NCBI GenBank assembly: GCA_947501325.1
Contig: CANMVC010000002.1
Location: 806,001-870,000 of the forward strand
Length of the DNA: 64,000 bases
Origin: an uncultured Sphingomonadaceae bacterium
Lineage (GTDB): Bacteria; Pseudomonadota; Alphaproteobacteria; Sphingomonadales; Sphingomonadaceae
Direction of reading: 5' to 3'
Part shown: piece by piece, positions 49,551-61,278 of the stretch
How the letters are laid out: every line of letters begins with the position of its first letter
How positions within the stretch are numbered: position 1 is the stretch's first letter
The notes under the pieces: model-generated
Seen by the model: the letters and a program-made list of their open reading frames with translations, nothing else
What the model was told of the DNA's origin: nothing
Database searches by the model: none
Translations under genes and position numbers: made by a program

Positions 49551-49727
49551 ATTATCTCCGTCACATTCGCAGAGCCCCCGCATGTCTGGCGGCAATGCCG
49601 TTCAAAAAGGGTAATTTCATAAGGATATAGAGTCTAAGCGACGAAATTTTCGAGCGGATGATACCGCTCGAATGTCGCGCTCCAATCAACTGCTCCGCTT
49701 CTGGCATCAAACGGAGAGGATTGTCTT

Positions 49728-49743
49728 TACGTAGTTGTTCGGA
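49728..49743. promoter_or_regulatory. Box TACGTAGTTGTTCGGA
   Basis: Divergent ppsA / P-type ATPase region. Confidence 0.65.
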
Positions 49744-49783
49744 GACGGACTGATTTGCGAATTCAGCGCCTTTTAAGGGGCTC

Positions 49784-49799
49784 TACGTAATTGTCTTGG
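49784..49799. promoter_or_regulatory. Half-conserved box TACGTAATTGTCTTGG
   Basis: Second TACGTA in the same divergent region. Confidence 0.35.
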
Positions 49800-49902
49800 G
49801 GCATCAGGTGTAGTTGTTTGATGTTTACGGATGCCAGTGCTTTTCTGTCCGGCTCCGGCGATTTTCACTTTAATAAAATATCGGGAACTGGTGGACAAGG
49901 CC

Positions 49903-52626
49903 ATGCAACATGAACACAATTTAGACTGGCATAATCTGTCCATCGAGACGGTTCTATCATCGCTATCCGCAACGCGTTCAGGACTGTCTCAAATTGAAGC
50001 GACACAGCGTTTGGCCGATCATGGTTCAAACAGGCTGGCTGAAGCTGCCCGCAAGAATATCGCCCAGCGTTTTTTGAGCCAGTTTCATCATATTCTGATC
50101 TATGTCTTGTTGGGGGCGGCAGTGATAACCTTCCTGCTTGGTCATATGATCGATACAGCGGTCATACTGGCGGTGGTTTTTGTCAACGCCTTGATTGGTA
50201 TCATTCAGGAAGGAAAAGCTGAAAAGGCGCTGGAATCGATACGCCATATGCTCGCTCCGCATGCATCGGTTCTGCGCGATGGCAAGCGGTTTACAGTTGA
50301 AAGCGAAGCGCTCGTACCGGGCGATATCATCCTGCTGGAAGCTGGTGACAAGGCACCAGCCGACATCAGGTTGATTGAGGTAAACGGGCTGCAAATAGAG
50401 GAAGCCATTCTCACCGGAGAGTCTCTGACCGTTGACATGCAGGTGGACATTGTGCCGACAAAGGCCGCACTGGGTGACAGAAAGTCGATGGCGTTTAGTG
50501 GAACTTTAGTGACCAGTGGGCAGGCGAAAGGCGTCGTTGTTGCAACCGGCAGCGCGACAGAAATCGGCCGGATAAGCGGTCTGCTGTCGTCGGTCGAGAT
50601 GTTGACCACGCCGCTCGTTTCCCAAATGAACAAATTTGCGAAATGGCTTACCATCTTGATCCTGGTGGTCGCCGTTTTGATCCTGGTTTATGGCTATTAC
50701 GTCCAGCACTACGATTTTTCAGAACTGTTCATGGCGGTCGTTGGGTTGTCTGTGGCGGCTATTCCGGAAGGCCTGCCGGCGGTGCTCACTATCACTCTGG
50801 CGATCGGTGTACAGGCCATGGCCAAACGTCATGCCATTATCCGTGTCCTGCCGGCTATCGAGACACTGGGTTCCGTGTCGGTAATTTGCACCGACAAAAC
50901 CGGCACGCTGACCCGTAATGAAATGATGGTTTCCGCTGCGGTGATCGGTTCCCACCAGTTCAGCGTGGATGGTGAAGGCTATGATCCAGTCGGAAAAATC
51001 AGCAGGGATGAGCAGGTAATCGATGATGGAGAATCCACCGGGCTGATCACATTGGCGCGTGCTGCGCTATTGTGTAACGATGCTGATATTCATGAACATG
51101 ATGACCTTTGGCATGCCGAGGGAGACCCGATGGAAGCGGCTCTTTTGGCGTTCGCTGGCAAGGCCAGTTTGAATATAGCCGATGAGCGCCAAAACTGGCC
51201 ACGCACGCATGCCATTCCCTTTGACTCCAAAAACCGGTTCATGGCGACCTTGCACAAGGGCCCCGATAACCAAACTTTGATTTTCGTTAAAGGTGCACCC
51301 GAAAAGATCTTGGCCATGTGCAAAGCGCAACGCGACAACGATGGAGATGACGAGCTGCTGGACCCGGCCTACTGGCAACAATCTATCAGCAAGCTGGCAG
51401 GGGCCGGTCAGCGCGTGTTAGCTTTTGCGACAATGACCGCTGCATCCGATGCCCAAGAACTAGCCGCTAGCGAACTTGATGGATCGCTCACCTTTCTGGG
51501 AATTGTCGGCTTAATGGACCCACCGCGGGCGGAGGCCATTGCCGCCATTGCCGAATGCTACGAAGCAGGCATTTCGGTAAAAATGATAACCGGCGATCAT
51601 GTGGAAACCGCGAAGGCTATTGGCGAGCAAATCGGATTGCGAAAGCCCGGAAACGTGCTGACCGGAACCGATCTTGACGAAATGGATGATGCCACTTTGG
51701 CGATAGATGTCCTGGAAAACGACATATTCGCCCGGACCAGTCCCGAACATAAGCTGCGGTTGGTCTCTGCACTTCAGGCTCATGATTATATCGTCGCGAT
51801 GACGGGCGACGGTGTAAATGACGCGCCCGCACTCAAACGCGCAGATGCCGGGATCGCGATGGGCCGAAAAGGCAGCGAGGCAGCAAAAGAAGCGGCGGAA
51901 CTGGTTCTCGCCGATGATAATTTTGCGTCCATCGTCGCCGCCGTACGCGAAGGTCGCACGGTTTATGATAATCTTCGCAAGGTCATTAGCTGGTCTTTGC
52001 CAACCAGCGCCGGCGAGGCCCTGACCATCATCGCGGCCTTGTTAATCGGGATGACCCTGCCAATTACCCCGGCACAGATTTTGTGGGTCAATCTGGTGAC
52101 GGCCGTGACCCTGGGCGTGGCGTTGGCCTTTGAGCCGACAGAAGACGGAACCATGCACCGCAAGCCACGCCTAAGAAATGAACCCTTGCTCGACAGGTCG
52201 CTGGCTTGGCATATAATTTTCGTGTCCTTCCTGTTCCTGTGCGGCGTATTTGCGATGTATGCATCCGCTATCGATAAGGGCTATTCTGTCGATCTGGCCC
52301 GCACGATCGCGGTGAACACGCTAGTCGTGATGGAGATTTTCCATCTGTTTTTTATCCGCAATATATACGGATCATCGCTAACCAGAAAATCCATTCAAGG
52401 AACGCCCATGGTCTGGTTCACAGTTATTGCGGTTACACTCGGCCAGTTCCTGATGACCTATGCACCATTTATGCAGGCGATATTCGGAACCGAAAATGTT
52501 CCGCTTCAAGACGGGTTATTGATCGTTGCTATCGGTGTTGTGCTATTCGCCATCCTGGAGATAGAGAAGCAAATCAGGCTGGCCCTGCGGCCTGCCATCA
52601 GGCACCAATATGCTGTTTCAACGTGA
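49903..52626 (+). CDS. Cation-transporting P-type ATPase
   Basis: [55 protein letters not shown]. Confidence 0.93.
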   Translation: MQHEHNLDWHNLSIETVLSSLSATRSGLSQIEATQRLADHGSNRLAEAARKNIAQRFLSQFHHILIYVLLGAAVITFLLGHMIDTAVILAVVFVNALIGIIQEGKAEKALESIRHMLAPHASVLRDGKRFTVESEALVPGDIILLEAGDKAPADIRLIEVNGLQIEEAILTGESLTVDMQVDIVPTKAALGDRKSMAFSGTLVTSGQAKGVVVATGSATEIGRISGLLSSVEMLTTPLVSQMNKFAKWLTILILVVAVLILVYGYYVQHYDFSELFMAVVGLSVAAIPEGLPAVLTITLAIGVQAMAKRHAIIRVLPAIETLGSVSVICTDKTGTLTRNEMMVSAAVIGSHQFSVDGEGYDPVGKISRDEQVIDDGESTGLITLARAALLCNDADIHEHDDLWHAEGDPMEAALLAFAGKASLNIADERQNWPRTHAIPFDSKNRFMATLHKGPDNQTLIFVKGAPEKILAMCKAQRDNDGDDELLDPAYWQQSISKLAGAGQRVLAFATMTAASDAQELAASELDGSLTFLGIVGLMDPPRAEAIAAIAECYEAGISVKMITGDHVETAKAIGEQIGLRKPGNVLTGTDLDEMDDATLAIDVLENDIFARTSPEHKLRLVSALQAHDYIVAMTGDGVNDAPALKRADAGIAMGRKGSEAAKEAAELVLADDNFASIVAAVREGRTVYDNLRKVISWSLPTSAGEALTIIAALLIGMTLPITPAQILWVNLVTAVTLGVALAFEPTEDGTMHRKPRLRNEPLLDRSLAWHIIFVSFLFLCGVFAMYASAIDKGYSVDLARTIAVNTLVVMEIFHLFFIRNIYGSSLTRKSIQGTPMVWFTVIAVTLGQFLMTYAPFMQAIFGTENVPLQDGLLIVAIGVVLFAILEIEKQIRLALRPAIRHQYAVST

Positions 52627-53611
52627 CAGGATGAACCGGTTTTCCGCACGCTTCAAATGCGTTGATATTCGCGATGGTTGTTTCCGCAATGGCAATCATT
52701 GCTTCGCGGGTGAAAAACCCCTGATGCCCGGTGATCAGAACATTGGGAAAGGTGATAAGGCGCGCAAATACGTCGTCCTGAATGCCGCGATTTGAAATAT
52801 CTTCAAAAAAGAAGTCCGCTTCCTCTTCATAGACATCAAGCCCCAGAGCTCCGATTTTGTCGCTTTTGAGCCCGCTGATCAAGGCGGCACTATCCACCAC
52901 GGCGCCCCGACTGGTATTGATGAGCACTACACCGGGTTTCATAGCTTCAATTGCGGCGTGATTGATCAGATGATGGGTCTCTGGTGTTAGCGGGCAGTGG
53001 AACGTGATGATATCTGATGCAGCGAACAGATCCTTCAGAGGCACAAAATCGACCGGTACCGGCATGTTATCCGGGTCAGGATAGCGATCAAAAGCGAGCA
53101 ACTTGCAACCGAAACCATGCAAGATTTCAGCAACGGTTCTACCGATATTGCCAGTGCCGACAATGCCTATGAATTTGCCTTTCAGGTTGAAGCCGAGCAG
53201 CCCCTCCAACGACATATTCCCTTCTCGAACGCGGTTATAGGCCCGGTGGGTTTTGCGGATGAGGGTGAGCATCATTGCCACGGTGTGCTCGGCAACAGCG
53301 TGGGGAGAGTAAGTCGGCACATGGGCAACCGCGATTTCTAGCAGTGCGGCCGCCTTCAAATCGACATTGTTAAAGCCCGCGCAGCGCAGGGCGATCAGCT
53401 CAATTCCGACCTGCTTCAAGGCAGACAGCGTCTCGGCATCCAGTTCATCATTCACAAACACGCAAACCGCTGTTTGGCCGGTAATCAAGCGCACTGTATC
53501 AAGAGAAAGTCGGGGTTCAAAGTAAGTCAAGTCATGAGCATTACTGACGTTGGCAATATCGAGAAATTCCCGATCATAAGACTTGGTGCTGAATATCGCC
53601 ACTTGTGTCAT
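52598..53611 (-). CDS. 2-hydroxyacid dehydrogenase (D-lactate dehydrogenase-like)
   Basis: [48 protein letters not shown]; start at [17 protein letters not shown]. Confidence 0.9.
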   Translation of the reverse strand: MTQVAIFSTKSYDREFLDIANVSNAHDLTYFEPRLSLDTVRLITGQTAVCVFVNDELDAETLSALKQVGIELIALRCAGFNNVDLKAAALLEIAVAHVPTYSPHAVAEHTVAMMLTLIRKTHRAYNRVREGNMSLEGLLGFNLKGKFIGIVGTGNIGRTVAEILHGFGCKLLAFDRYPDPDNMPVPVDFVPLKDLFAASDIITFHCPLTPETHHLINHAAIEAMKPGVVLINTSRGAVVDSAALISGLKSDKIGALGLDVYEEEADFFFEDISNRGIQDDVFARLITFPNVLITGHQGFFTREAMIAIAETTIANINAFEACGKPVHPVTLKQHIGA

Positions 53612-53776
53612 CAATTTATCGCATTCGTATGTAGTACATCGCATTTAGCAACTGCGGGATCGATCAAGTTATCGACCCGCCTGCCCCCTGGTTTCATATA
53701 GTTTTTCATAGGAAGAAACCCTGCTGCAATATTTGATCGTGCTCGGAAATATACGAAAAATACGCCAATCCGTCGT

Positions 53777-53792
53777 TACGCAATTGCGCGGA
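53777..53792. promoter_or_regulatory. Box TACGCAATTGCGCGGA
   Basis: Upstream of D-LDH-like gene (-). Confidence 0.6.
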
Positions 53793-53818
53793 GTTAAGCG
53801 GTTATTCGGTCCCTACAT

Positions 53819-53834
53819 TCCGTAACAATACCTA
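53819..53834 (+). promoter_or_regulatory. Box TCCGTAACAATACCTA
   Basis: Upstream of ABC operon (+); 19-nt identity with the 19254 site. Confidence 0.6.
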
Positions 53835-53968
53835 TCGCCCGCAAAAAGCTAACGGCCTAGCTTCTATATTTTCATGACGAATTATGGGAAGAATGATGTG
53901 CTGAAACATGAGGACAATTTATCGGTTGTCGGTGTCGGCACACAAAAACTGACCACCAACTGTGCCCG

Positions 53969-54706
53969 ATGTCAGGAGCTTTGAAATCCGCAGCTGCAGG
54001 GCGCGATAGCTTGTATGCAGTGCGCGGTCTGACCAAAATTTATGGCCAAGGCCCAACGGCTGTTTCGGCCCTGCGCGGAGTCGATCTCAACCTACCCAAA
54101 TCGGCCATGGTGGTACTGCTGGGGGCCAGCGGATCGGGAAAATCAACCTTCCTGAATATTATCGGCGGACTGGATGAAGCGACCGCCGGGACGGTGATGT
54201 TCGAGGATCAGGAGCTAACCGCACTTGGACCATCCGCGCTAACCGAATATCGGCGCAATTCGGTAAGTTTCGTGTTCCAGTTCTACAATCTGGTCGCCTC
54301 CCTTACCGCACGGGAAAATGTCGCACTCATCACAGAGATTGCCGAAGATCCCATGAATCCTGAAGAAGCGCTGTCCATGGTTGGACTGGAGGGCAGGATA
54401 GATCATTTCCCATCACAGCTTTCCGGCGGCGAACAGCAGCGGGTGGCCATCGCCCGTGCCATTGCCAAACGCCCCAAAGTCATGCTGTGCGATGAGCCAA
54501 CAGGCGCTCTTGATAGCCAGACCGGGGTAAGAGTGCTGGAGGCGCTCGATCAGGTCAACCGGGAGCTTGGTACCACGACGCTCCTGATTACGCATAATGT
54601 CGTGATTGCGGATATGGCTGACAGGCTGCTGCGCTTTGCCGATGGCGCGCTGGTTGAAGATCGCGATAACCCCAAACGTGTTGCTCCGGCTGCTTTGAAA
54701 TGGTGA
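53969..54706 (+). CDS. ABC transporter ATP-binding protein (MacB/LolD-like)
   Basis: [52 protein letters not shown]. Confidence 0.93.
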   Translation: MSGALKSAAAGRDSLYAVRGLTKIYGQGPTAVSALRGVDLNLPKSAMVVLLGASGSGKSTFLNIIGGLDEATAGTVMFEDQELTALGPSALTEYRRNSVSFVFQFYNLVASLTARENVALITEIAEDPMNPEEALSMVGLEGRIDHFPSQLSGGEQQRVAIARAIAKRPKVMLCDEPTGALDSQTGVRVLEALDQVNRELGTTTLLITHNVVIADMADRLLRFADGALVEDRDNPKRVAPAALKW

Positions 54707-57084
54707 CCTTGCCAGCCTGGCTAGGGTCACTGGACCGCAAACTTCTCCGCGATATCTGGCGGCTGCGCTCACAAGCGCTGGCTATTGCACTTGTTATTGC
54801 CGCGGGGATTGGGATGGTCGTGATGTCCTTTGGGATGATCCGCTCTTTGGAAGCGAGCCGCGATGCCTATTATGACCGTTACCGCTTCGCCGATATTTTC
54901 GCGTCAGCCGTGCGCGTGCCCGACAGCCTGCTGGATGACATTCGCGCCATCGACGGCGTCAGCATTGTCGAAGGCCGGTTGACCAGCGGCGCGACGCTGG
55001 ACATTCCTGGTATATCGGAACCGATAACCGCACGCATACACTCCCTGCCCGCCTCTGGCATGCCGACCATCAATGCATTGGTATTGCGCAGTGGCAGGTT
55101 ACCGGATCCCGGCCGCCCGGGCGAAGTGCTGGCCAGCGAGAAATTTGCAGAGGCAGCCCGCATCGGGATTGGCGATGATATTGATGGGCTGCTCTATGGG
55201 ACCAGGCAAAGTTTTCGTGTGGTCGGAACGGTGCTGTCTCCGGAATATGTTTATGCCATTGGACCAGGTCAGATTTTTCCGGATAATCGCCGTTTTGGTG
55301 TGCTGTGGATGGGCCAGGAGCATCTTTCCGCGGCGCTCAATTCAACCAACAGCTTCAATGAAGCCCTGATCCGGCTTGAACGTGGCGGCAATGTGCATGA
55401 TGTAATCGACCGGGTCGATGTTATCCTGGAGCGCTATGGCGGACGGGGAGCGACACCGAGAGCGGATCAGCTTTCTGATCGCTTTCTGGAGAACGAGCTG
55501 TCCCAGTTGAGCAGCATGACCGCTATTCTTCCACCGATATTCCTTGGTGTAGCGGCGTTCCTGATCAACATGGTGTTGTCACGGCTGGTCGAATCAGAGA
55601 GGGAGATTATCGGCCTGCTCACTGCATTTGGCTATCGTAGCAGAACGATCATGTTCCACTATACCAAATTAGCACTAGTACTCTCGATTCCGGGACTGGT
55701 TCTCGGCCTCTTGTTGGGATCATGGATGGGCCGCGGTCTGGCCGGCCTGTATCAGGAATTTTTTGTATTTCCATTCCTGACCTATCGCGCGGGCTTTGAT
55801 GTATTTTTCATATCATGCCTGGTTGCGATTCTCGTCGTGCTGTTGGGCGCGGCGCAGACGGTGCGCCGTATTGGCAGGCTGACAGCGGCCGAGGCGATGC
55901 GTCCACCTGTGCCGCCGAACTATTCGGGTGGATTTGCCCGTTTGGTTGGACGGATTAAGGGGCTGGATGAGCCAACGCGGATCATCTTGCGAGGCTTGGC
56001 TCGCCGACCACTGCGATCCGTACTGGGGTCTGTCGGCATCGCGGCTGCCCTCGGCCTGTACATCACGTCCGCTGGCTCAACCGATAATGTCAGGCTGATG
56101 ATTGACCTGATGTTCAATCAGGCCAACCGGGCTGACGTGAACGTAGTTTTCACCGAGGATCGCGATGATCGTGCCTTGTTCGAGTTGGCCCGGCTACCTG
56201 GTGTGATGCGTGTTGAGCCTGTGCGTTATATTGGTGCCAAACTGAGCGCCGGGCATCGTTCCAAATCGGAGACCATCACCGGGATGAAACCGGCAGGCGA
56301 TCTCAATCGGCTGATTGATCTCGACAACGGGATTGTCGAACCACCAACCCAGGGGTTGATGATATCCTATGGTTTGGCAAAGGAACTGGCGGTCGGTCCC
56401 GGCGATATCGTCGACATACAAGTTACCGATGGGCGGCGTCCCCAGATCAGCATGCCAGTGACCAGCGTTCTCAGCAGTCCGGTGAGTAATCCCGCCTATA
56501 TCGACTTCAAAAATCTTGGCCCGATTATGAAAGAGGCGGAACTGTCCTCTGGAGCCTATCTAAGCGTTGATGCAACCCAGACTGACAAGCTCTATCGGCG
56601 GCTGAAAGACATGCCGATGATTGCAGGATTTTCACAACGTTCCGCGGCTCTTCGCGGCATTGAAGAAACAATCGGAGAAACCATGGGTATTGTCAGATTG
56701 TTCAATGTCGCCTTCTCCGGGCTCATTGTATTTGGCGTGGTTTACAACAATGCCCGGATCAGTCTCGCCGAACGCGCCCGCGATTTGGTTTCGCTGCGCG
56801 TTCTGGGCTATCGCCGGTCGGAAGTATCCTACATTTTGCTCGGTGAGTTGGCATTGATCGTGATGGCCGGATTGCCGCTCGGCATGATGTTTGGATATTA
56901 TCTGTCGCTTCAAATCAGCGAAGCGATAAGCGGTGATCTGTTCATCATACCCTTTGCCCTGTCGGCGGCGACGGTAGCCTTTGCAATATTGATCGTCCTT
57001 ATAACGGCGGCCGTGTCTGCCCTGTTTGTCCGGGGACGGCTCGACCGCCTCAATCTTGTCAGCGTATTGAAAACGAGGGAATAA
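54700..57084 (+). CDS. ABC transporter permease (FtsX-like)
   Basis: 794 aa, two FtsX-like permease modules; overlaps ATPase gene. Confidence 0.9.
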   Translation: MVTLPAWLGSLDRKLLRDIWRLRSQALAIALVIAAGIGMVVMSFGMIRSLEASRDAYYDRYRFADIFASAVRVPDSLLDDIRAIDGVSIVEGRLTSGATLDIPGISEPITARIHSLPASGMPTINALVLRSGRLPDPGRPGEVLASEKFAEAARIGIGDDIDGLLYGTRQSFRVVGTVLSPEYVYAIGPGQIFPDNRRFGVLWMGQEHLSAALNSTNSFNEALIRLERGGNVHDVIDRVDVILERYGGRGATPRADQLSDRFLENELSQLSSMTAILPPIFLGVAAFLINMVLSRLVESEREIIGLLTAFGYRSRTIMFHYTKLALVLSIPGLVLGLLLGSWMGRGLAGLYQEFFVFPFLTYRAGFDVFFISCLVAILVVLLGAAQTVRRIGRLTAAEAMRPPVPPNYSGGFARLVGRIKGLDEPTRIILRGLARRPLRSVLGSVGIAAALGLYITSAGSTDNVRLMIDLMFNQANRADVNVVFTEDRDDRALFELARLPGVMRVEPVRYIGAKLSAGHRSKSETITGMKPAGDLNRLIDLDNGIVEPPTQGLMISYGLAKELAVGPGDIVDIQVTDGRRPQISMPVTSVLSSPVSNPAYIDFKNLGPIMKEAELSSGAYLSVDATQTDKLYRRLKDMPMIAGFSQRSAALRGIEETIGETMGIVRLFNVAFSGLIVFGVVYNNARISLAERARDLVSLRVLGYRRSEVSYILLGELALIVMAGLPLGMMFGYYLSLQISEAISGDLFIIPFALSAATVAFAILIVLITAAVSALFVRGRLDRLNLVSVLKTRE

Positions 57085-57088
57085 GAAA

Positions 57089-58303
57089 ATGGCCAAGAAA
57101 CATTTCAACCGCCCCGGACCCAGGATCCTGATCGGATTGATTATATTGGTGTTATTGGTGGCAATATTCTTTGCGGTCCGCACCCCGCCGATTGACGTCG
57201 ATACTGCGCAGGTTGTCGAGGCTCCTTTGCTGGTCACAATTGATGACGAAGCCGAAACACGCGTCCGTGACATGTTTGTCGTCGCGGCTCCGATAAACGG
57301 TCGTTTGCTGAGAGTCGATCTGGAACCCGGAGACGAGGTGATCGCTGGAAAAACGGTGGTGGCGCGAATGGTGCCAGCAGAACCGGACTTTCAGAACCCG
57401 CGCAGCGAAGCTGAAATCCGGGCGCACATCCGCGCACTGCAAGCTAATGTGCGGTCTTCTGCAGCGCGGATAAACCAAGCCAAAGCCGATCGGAAACTAT
57501 CAGCGGCCAATTTCGAAAGAACCGATGCGATATTTAAACGTGGCTTTGCAACAAAAACCGCGCATGATGCGGCCAGAGCTGCGCGTGACAGCAGTGCGGC
57601 TCATCTGGCGGAAGTCATGCAGGCATATGAGACCGCGCAATTTGATCTCAAAGCGGCGCAAGCTAGCCTAATGGGTCCTTCCCTTGGTAACAGTCGTGGC
57701 AATGCTTTGGATATCACGTCCCCCGAAAGCGGATCAATATTGCGGGTTGCGCAAGAGAGCGAAACTTTGCTTACCGCCGGTACGGCAATCATGGAATTGG
57801 GTAATCCGGAAGATATCGAGATTGTCACTGATCTGCTGTCCAGTGACGCGATTAAAGTAAAACCGGGCAGCGATGTGCTGATCGATAATTGGGGCGGTGA
57901 CCAGCCGCTCAAAGGCAGAGTCCAAAGGATAGAGCCTTTTGGCTTCACCAAGATTTCCGCGCTTGGCGTGGAGGAGCAGCGCGTGAATGTCATCATAGAT
58001 TTTGTCGATCCGCATATTGCCCGGACGCGTCTTGGACACGGTTATCGCGTGATTGTTCGGCTGGTCGAATGGTCCGGAGATAATGTTCTGCAAGTGCCCA
58101 TCAGCGCTCTGTTTCGAAACTCCGGCATATGGTCGGTCTTCGAAATGCGCGACGGCAAGGCAAGGCTAGTCCCGGTCAAAGTCGGCCGGATGAACGATGA
58201 ACGCGCCCAGATAATAGAGGGATTGGACGCGGAGACATCGGTCATTCTGCACCCCAGCGAAAAAATCGATGATGGGACCAAAGTCCGATTGAGGAGCGAT
58301 TGA
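57089..58303 (+). CDS. HlyD/RND-type periplasmic adaptor subunit
   Basis: N-terminal TM then barrel-sandwich hybrid APINGRLLRVDLEPGDEVIAGKTVVARM; third gene of ABC operon. Confidence 0.87.
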   Translation: MAKKHFNRPGPRILIGLIILVLLVAIFFAVRTPPIDVDTAQVVEAPLLVTIDDEAETRVRDMFVVAAPINGRLLRVDLEPGDEVIAGKTVVARMVPAEPDFQNPRSEAEIRAHIRALQANVRSSAARINQAKADRKLSAANFERTDAIFKRGFATKTAHDAARAARDSSAAHLAEVMQAYETAQFDLKAAQASLMGPSLGNSRGNALDITSPESGSILRVAQESETLLTAGTAIMELGNPEDIEIVTDLLSSDAIKVKPGSDVLIDNWGGDQPLKGRVQRIEPFGFTKISALGVEEQRVNVIIDFVDPHIARTRLGHGYRVIVRLVEWSGDNVLQVPISALFRNSGIWSVFEMRDGKARLVPVKVGRMNDERAQIIEGLDAETSVILHPSEKIDDGTKVRLRSD

Positions 58304-58436
58304 CCCCAATTACGCCGGATGACGGCCAATTAAACACGATCCCGGTCGGGTGTTGTTTAGGCTGATCGATCATATAACGAAGTAGGTTACCGCTTTTCCA
58401 TCCGGTGGACCAGATGATCTATTCATCGGCGCTATT

Positions 58437-58574
58437 ATGATTCCCGTGATTTTGGTAGTATATGCTCTTATACGTGGTTTGCACATCAGGGTGCTCAAAG
58501 AAAAGGGCGTTAAAAAGAGCGATATTTCAGACGGTTGGGCTTTCAGTATCAAAAACTTTCTTCCTTTCCACTAA
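58437..58574 (+). CDS. Possible 45-aa single-TM small protein
   Basis: MIPVILVVYALIRGLHIRVLKEKGVKKSDISDGWAFSIKNFLPFH*; no strong RBS. Confidence 0.25.
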   Translation: MIPVILVVYALIRGLHIRVLKEKGVKKSDISDGWAFSIKNFLPFH

Positions 58575-58635
58575 TAATTCAACTAAGCTGCTAAGATATT
58601 GATTATGTTATCAATATAATCCGATAGGAGAGAAT

Positions 58636-59172
58636 ATGGTCAGGATGAAAACAGTAGTAGCTATGGCCGCTTTGTCAGCTTTGACTGCAGCCTGTTCCGG
58701 CGGTGGTTCGGAATCAAGTGAACCCGAACCCACTACCACCGAGGCCGAGGCGCCTGAAGCGGAACCGGCGCCAGCTGAGGAAGCTTCCGCCGAAGCGCCG
58801 GCCGATACAGGTCCTCCGGCAGTTGATGATGTTGCAACTCTGGATGGCGTCGAATATGCAAGCCTGACCGGAGACGAGGCAGCAGGAAAGCGGGTATTTG
58901 CTCAGTGCCGCACCTGCCATGTGACCGATCCTGGTGTAAACCGCACCGGCCCCTCGCTGGCGGGCATCATCGGACGCGAAGCTGGCTCAGTCGACGGATT
59001 TAACTATACCGAAGCAAATGCCAATAGCGGCATCACTTGGACCGAAGAAAAAATGTTTCAGTATCTGGAAAATCCACAAAGGGTGATCCCGAAGACCAAG
59101 ATGATTTTCGCTGGCCTTCCCGACGCGCAAAAACGAGCTGATGTGATTGCTTATCTGAAAGATCCAAGCTGA
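58636..59172 (+). CDS. Class I cytochrome c (c2-like) with lipoprotein-like anchor and acidic/proline linker
   Basis: LSALTAACSGGGSE lipobox-like; CRTCH heme motif; KTKMIFAGL axial Met. Confidence 0.87.
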   Translation: MVRMKTVVAMAALSALTAACSGGGSESSEPEPTTTEAEAPEAEPAPAEEASAEAPADTGPPAVDDVATLDGVEYASLTGDEAAGKRVFAQCRTCHVTDPGVNRTGPSLAGIIGREAGSVDGFNYTEANANSGITWTEEKMFQYLENPQRVIPKTKMIFAGLPDAQKRADVIAYLKDPS

Positions 59173-59193
59173 TCCTGAAACACGGGATAAAGA

Positions 59194-59235
59194 AAAACAA
59201 AAAGGACCGGAGTTGTTTCCGGTCCTTTTTGTTTT
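59194..59235. terminator. Bidirectional intrinsic terminator, 18-bp perfect arms, 6-nt loop
   Basis: AAAACAAAAAGGACCGGA-GTTGTT-TCCGGTCCTTTTTGTTTT between convergent cytochrome c and hemA. Confidence 0.9.
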
Positions 59236-59259
59236 ATGGCTACGCATTTAATGGAACGA

Positions 59260-60486
59260 TCAGGCTGCAATATCCCGCCGCGCAAGTTCGCATTGCGACC
59301 AGATTTCGCTGAGCGCATTCAGCAGTTTGTCTATATCACCATCGCTGTGAACTGGTGATGGGGTGATCCGAAGTCTTTCAGTCCCGCGAGGTACGGTGGG
59401 ATAATTGATGGGCTGCACATAGATACCATGATTGTCCATCAACCAGTCGCTGATAAATTTGCATTTATGAGCATCGCCCACCATCACCGGAATGATGTGA
59501 CTGGGATTGGGCAGATGCGGAATGCCCATCCGATCCAGAGATTGCCGTACTTTTTCGACGCGCTCTTTCTGGGTATCGCGTTCGACATTACTACTTTTCA
59601 AATGTTTGATACTGGCGCAGGCACCGGCAGCCACGGCCGGAGGAATGGCAGTAGTAAAGATAAATCCGCTCGCAAAGGTGCGGACATAATCGCAAAGATC
59701 TCGAGAGGCTGCGATATATCCGCCCATTACACCAAATGCCTTGCCTAGCGTCCCTTCAATCACGGTAATCCGGTCCATCAGACCTTCGCGTTCGGCAACA
59801 CCCCCGCCGCGCGGGCCATAGAGACCGACACCGTGAACCTCATCAATATAACTCATCGCGCCATGTTTCTCGCAAACATCGAGTATTTCGGCAATCGGCG
59901 CGATATCGCCGTCCATGGAATAGACACTTTCAAAGGCAACCAGCTTGGGACGGTCAGGATTGAGAGTACTGAGTTTGCGGTCGAGATCTTCGGGGCTGTT
60001 ATGCTCGAAAATCATGCGTTCGGCTTTGCTGTAACGGATACCTTCGATCATCGACGCATGATTGAGGGCATCCGACAACACCACGCAATCGGGAATGCGC
60101 GATGCCAACGTGCCAAGCGCCGCCCAGTTGGACACATAGCCAGAAGTGAAAATCAGGGCATCTTCCTTATTGTGCAAGTCGGCCAGTTCAGCTTCGAGTA
60201 GAACATGATGATGATTGGTTCCTGAAATATTGCGGGTACCGCCTGCACCAGCACCGCATTCGTCAATGACACGGTGCATGGCGGCGGTAACCTTGGGATG
60301 CTGACCCATGCCGAGATAATCGTTCGAACACCAGACCGTTACATCGGTTGTATCATCATCGACATAGCGCCTCGCATGTGGGAATGAACCGGCTTTGCGC
60401 TCAATTTCGGTAAACACACGGTAACGGCCTTCTTCGCGTACCGCCTGCAGCTCCTCTCCGAAAAATTTTTCATAGTCCATGGTCAT
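59260..60486 (-). CDS. hemA: 5-aminolevulinate synthase
   Basis: [54 protein letters not shown]. Confidence 0.95.
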   Translation of the reverse strand: MTMDYEKFFGEELQAVREEGRYRVFTEIERKAGSFPHARRYVDDDTTDVTVWCSNDYLGMGQHPKVTAAMHRVIDECGAGAGGTRNISGTNHHHVLLEAELADLHNKEDALIFTSGYVSNWAALGTLASRIPDCVVLSDALNHASMIEGIRYSKAERMIFEHNSPEDLDRKLSTLNPDRPKLVAFESVYSMDGDIAPIAEILDVCEKHGAMSYIDEVHGVGLYGPRGGGVAEREGLMDRITVIEGTLGKAFGVMGGYIAASRDLCDYVRTFASGFIFTTAIPPAVAAGACASIKHLKSSNVERDTQKERVEKVRQSLDRMGIPHLPNPSHIIPVMVGDAHKCKFISDWLMDNHGIYVQPINYPTVPRGTERLRITPSPVHSDGDIDKLLNALSEIWSQCELARRDIAA

Positions 60487-60495
60487 TTCCCTTTT

Positions 60496-61278
60496 TTATG
60501 ATTCCGTCGGTTGGTCACGATTGGTCAGGGCCCACTGCCACAACACCGAGTCCCGGAAAGGCAGCGCCAGAAACATATGCTCCAGAGCAGCGAGCAGACT
60601 CAGGCAGCACAACAGCGCGGCTTGCGCAGTTTCGGTTGGATTTGTTGCGGTTATTGCTAAATTGGCGAAATAGCCAGCGATGCACAGGATTACTGTGATC
60701 GAAATGACCAGCATCGGTCGTAATTTTCTTGGTCCAAAATAGGTCTTCAAATAATCGAGATGCGCCGGCAACAGTTCATCGCTCATATTCGGCACACCGC
60801 GATAGATGTTCAGCTTCGACATCAGCCTGAAAATTAGCAGCAGCGCAAAGGCATAGGCGCCAGTCGGATTGGCAGTTACCGCACCAAGCGAAAGCAGCAA
60901 AGCCGCCGTCATGGCGAGGGCAATTTCATGATGAATCAGTGCCATAGTTGCCAGAGAAAAACGCCGCCAGCCGGTCGTGCCTTCAGGCAGCGGATCACGA
61001 TGGGAACCCGCAACCGCACCAGTCAAAAAGCTGATCTCATGCCAGCTCCAGATCATCAGGCCACCAACAAAGGACGCATAAACGGCCCATATAGCCGTCG
61101 ACTGGCTGGTGAGAACAAGGAGGGCCAAGCCTCCAATGCCGCATATACCGGCAATGATCAGCGCGCGTCCAAAGGATTGGCGCAATCGATGATTGAGCAT
61201 AGCGACTAGGCCGGTGCTCACAAACCAGAGTATAGTCACCACCACAAAGGGCAAGCCAAGGCCAATGCCCTCTACCAT
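60496..61278 (-). CDS. puhE: Photosynthetic complex putative assembly protein PuhE
   Basis: 260-aa membrane protein, [24 protein letters not shown]; between acsF and hemA. Confidence 0.9.
   Translation of the reverse strand: MVEGIGLGLPFVVVTILWFVSTGLVAMLNHRLRQSFGRALIIAGICGIGGLALLVLTSQSTAIWAVYASFVGGLMIWSWHEISFLTGAVAGSHRDPLPEGTTGWRRFSLATMALIHHEIALAMTAALLLSLGAVTANPTGAYAFALLLIFRLMSKLNIYRGVPNMSDELLPAHLDYLKTYFGPRKLRPMLVISITVILCIAGYFANLAITATNPTETAQAALLCCLSLLAALEHMFLALPFRDSVLWQWALTNRDQPTES

Noticed and set aside
53654-53680. Imperfect inverted repeat GCGGGaTCGAT...ATCGACCCGC upstream of the LDH-like gene
   Set aside because: Contains a bulge and does not fit either box family; weak alone.
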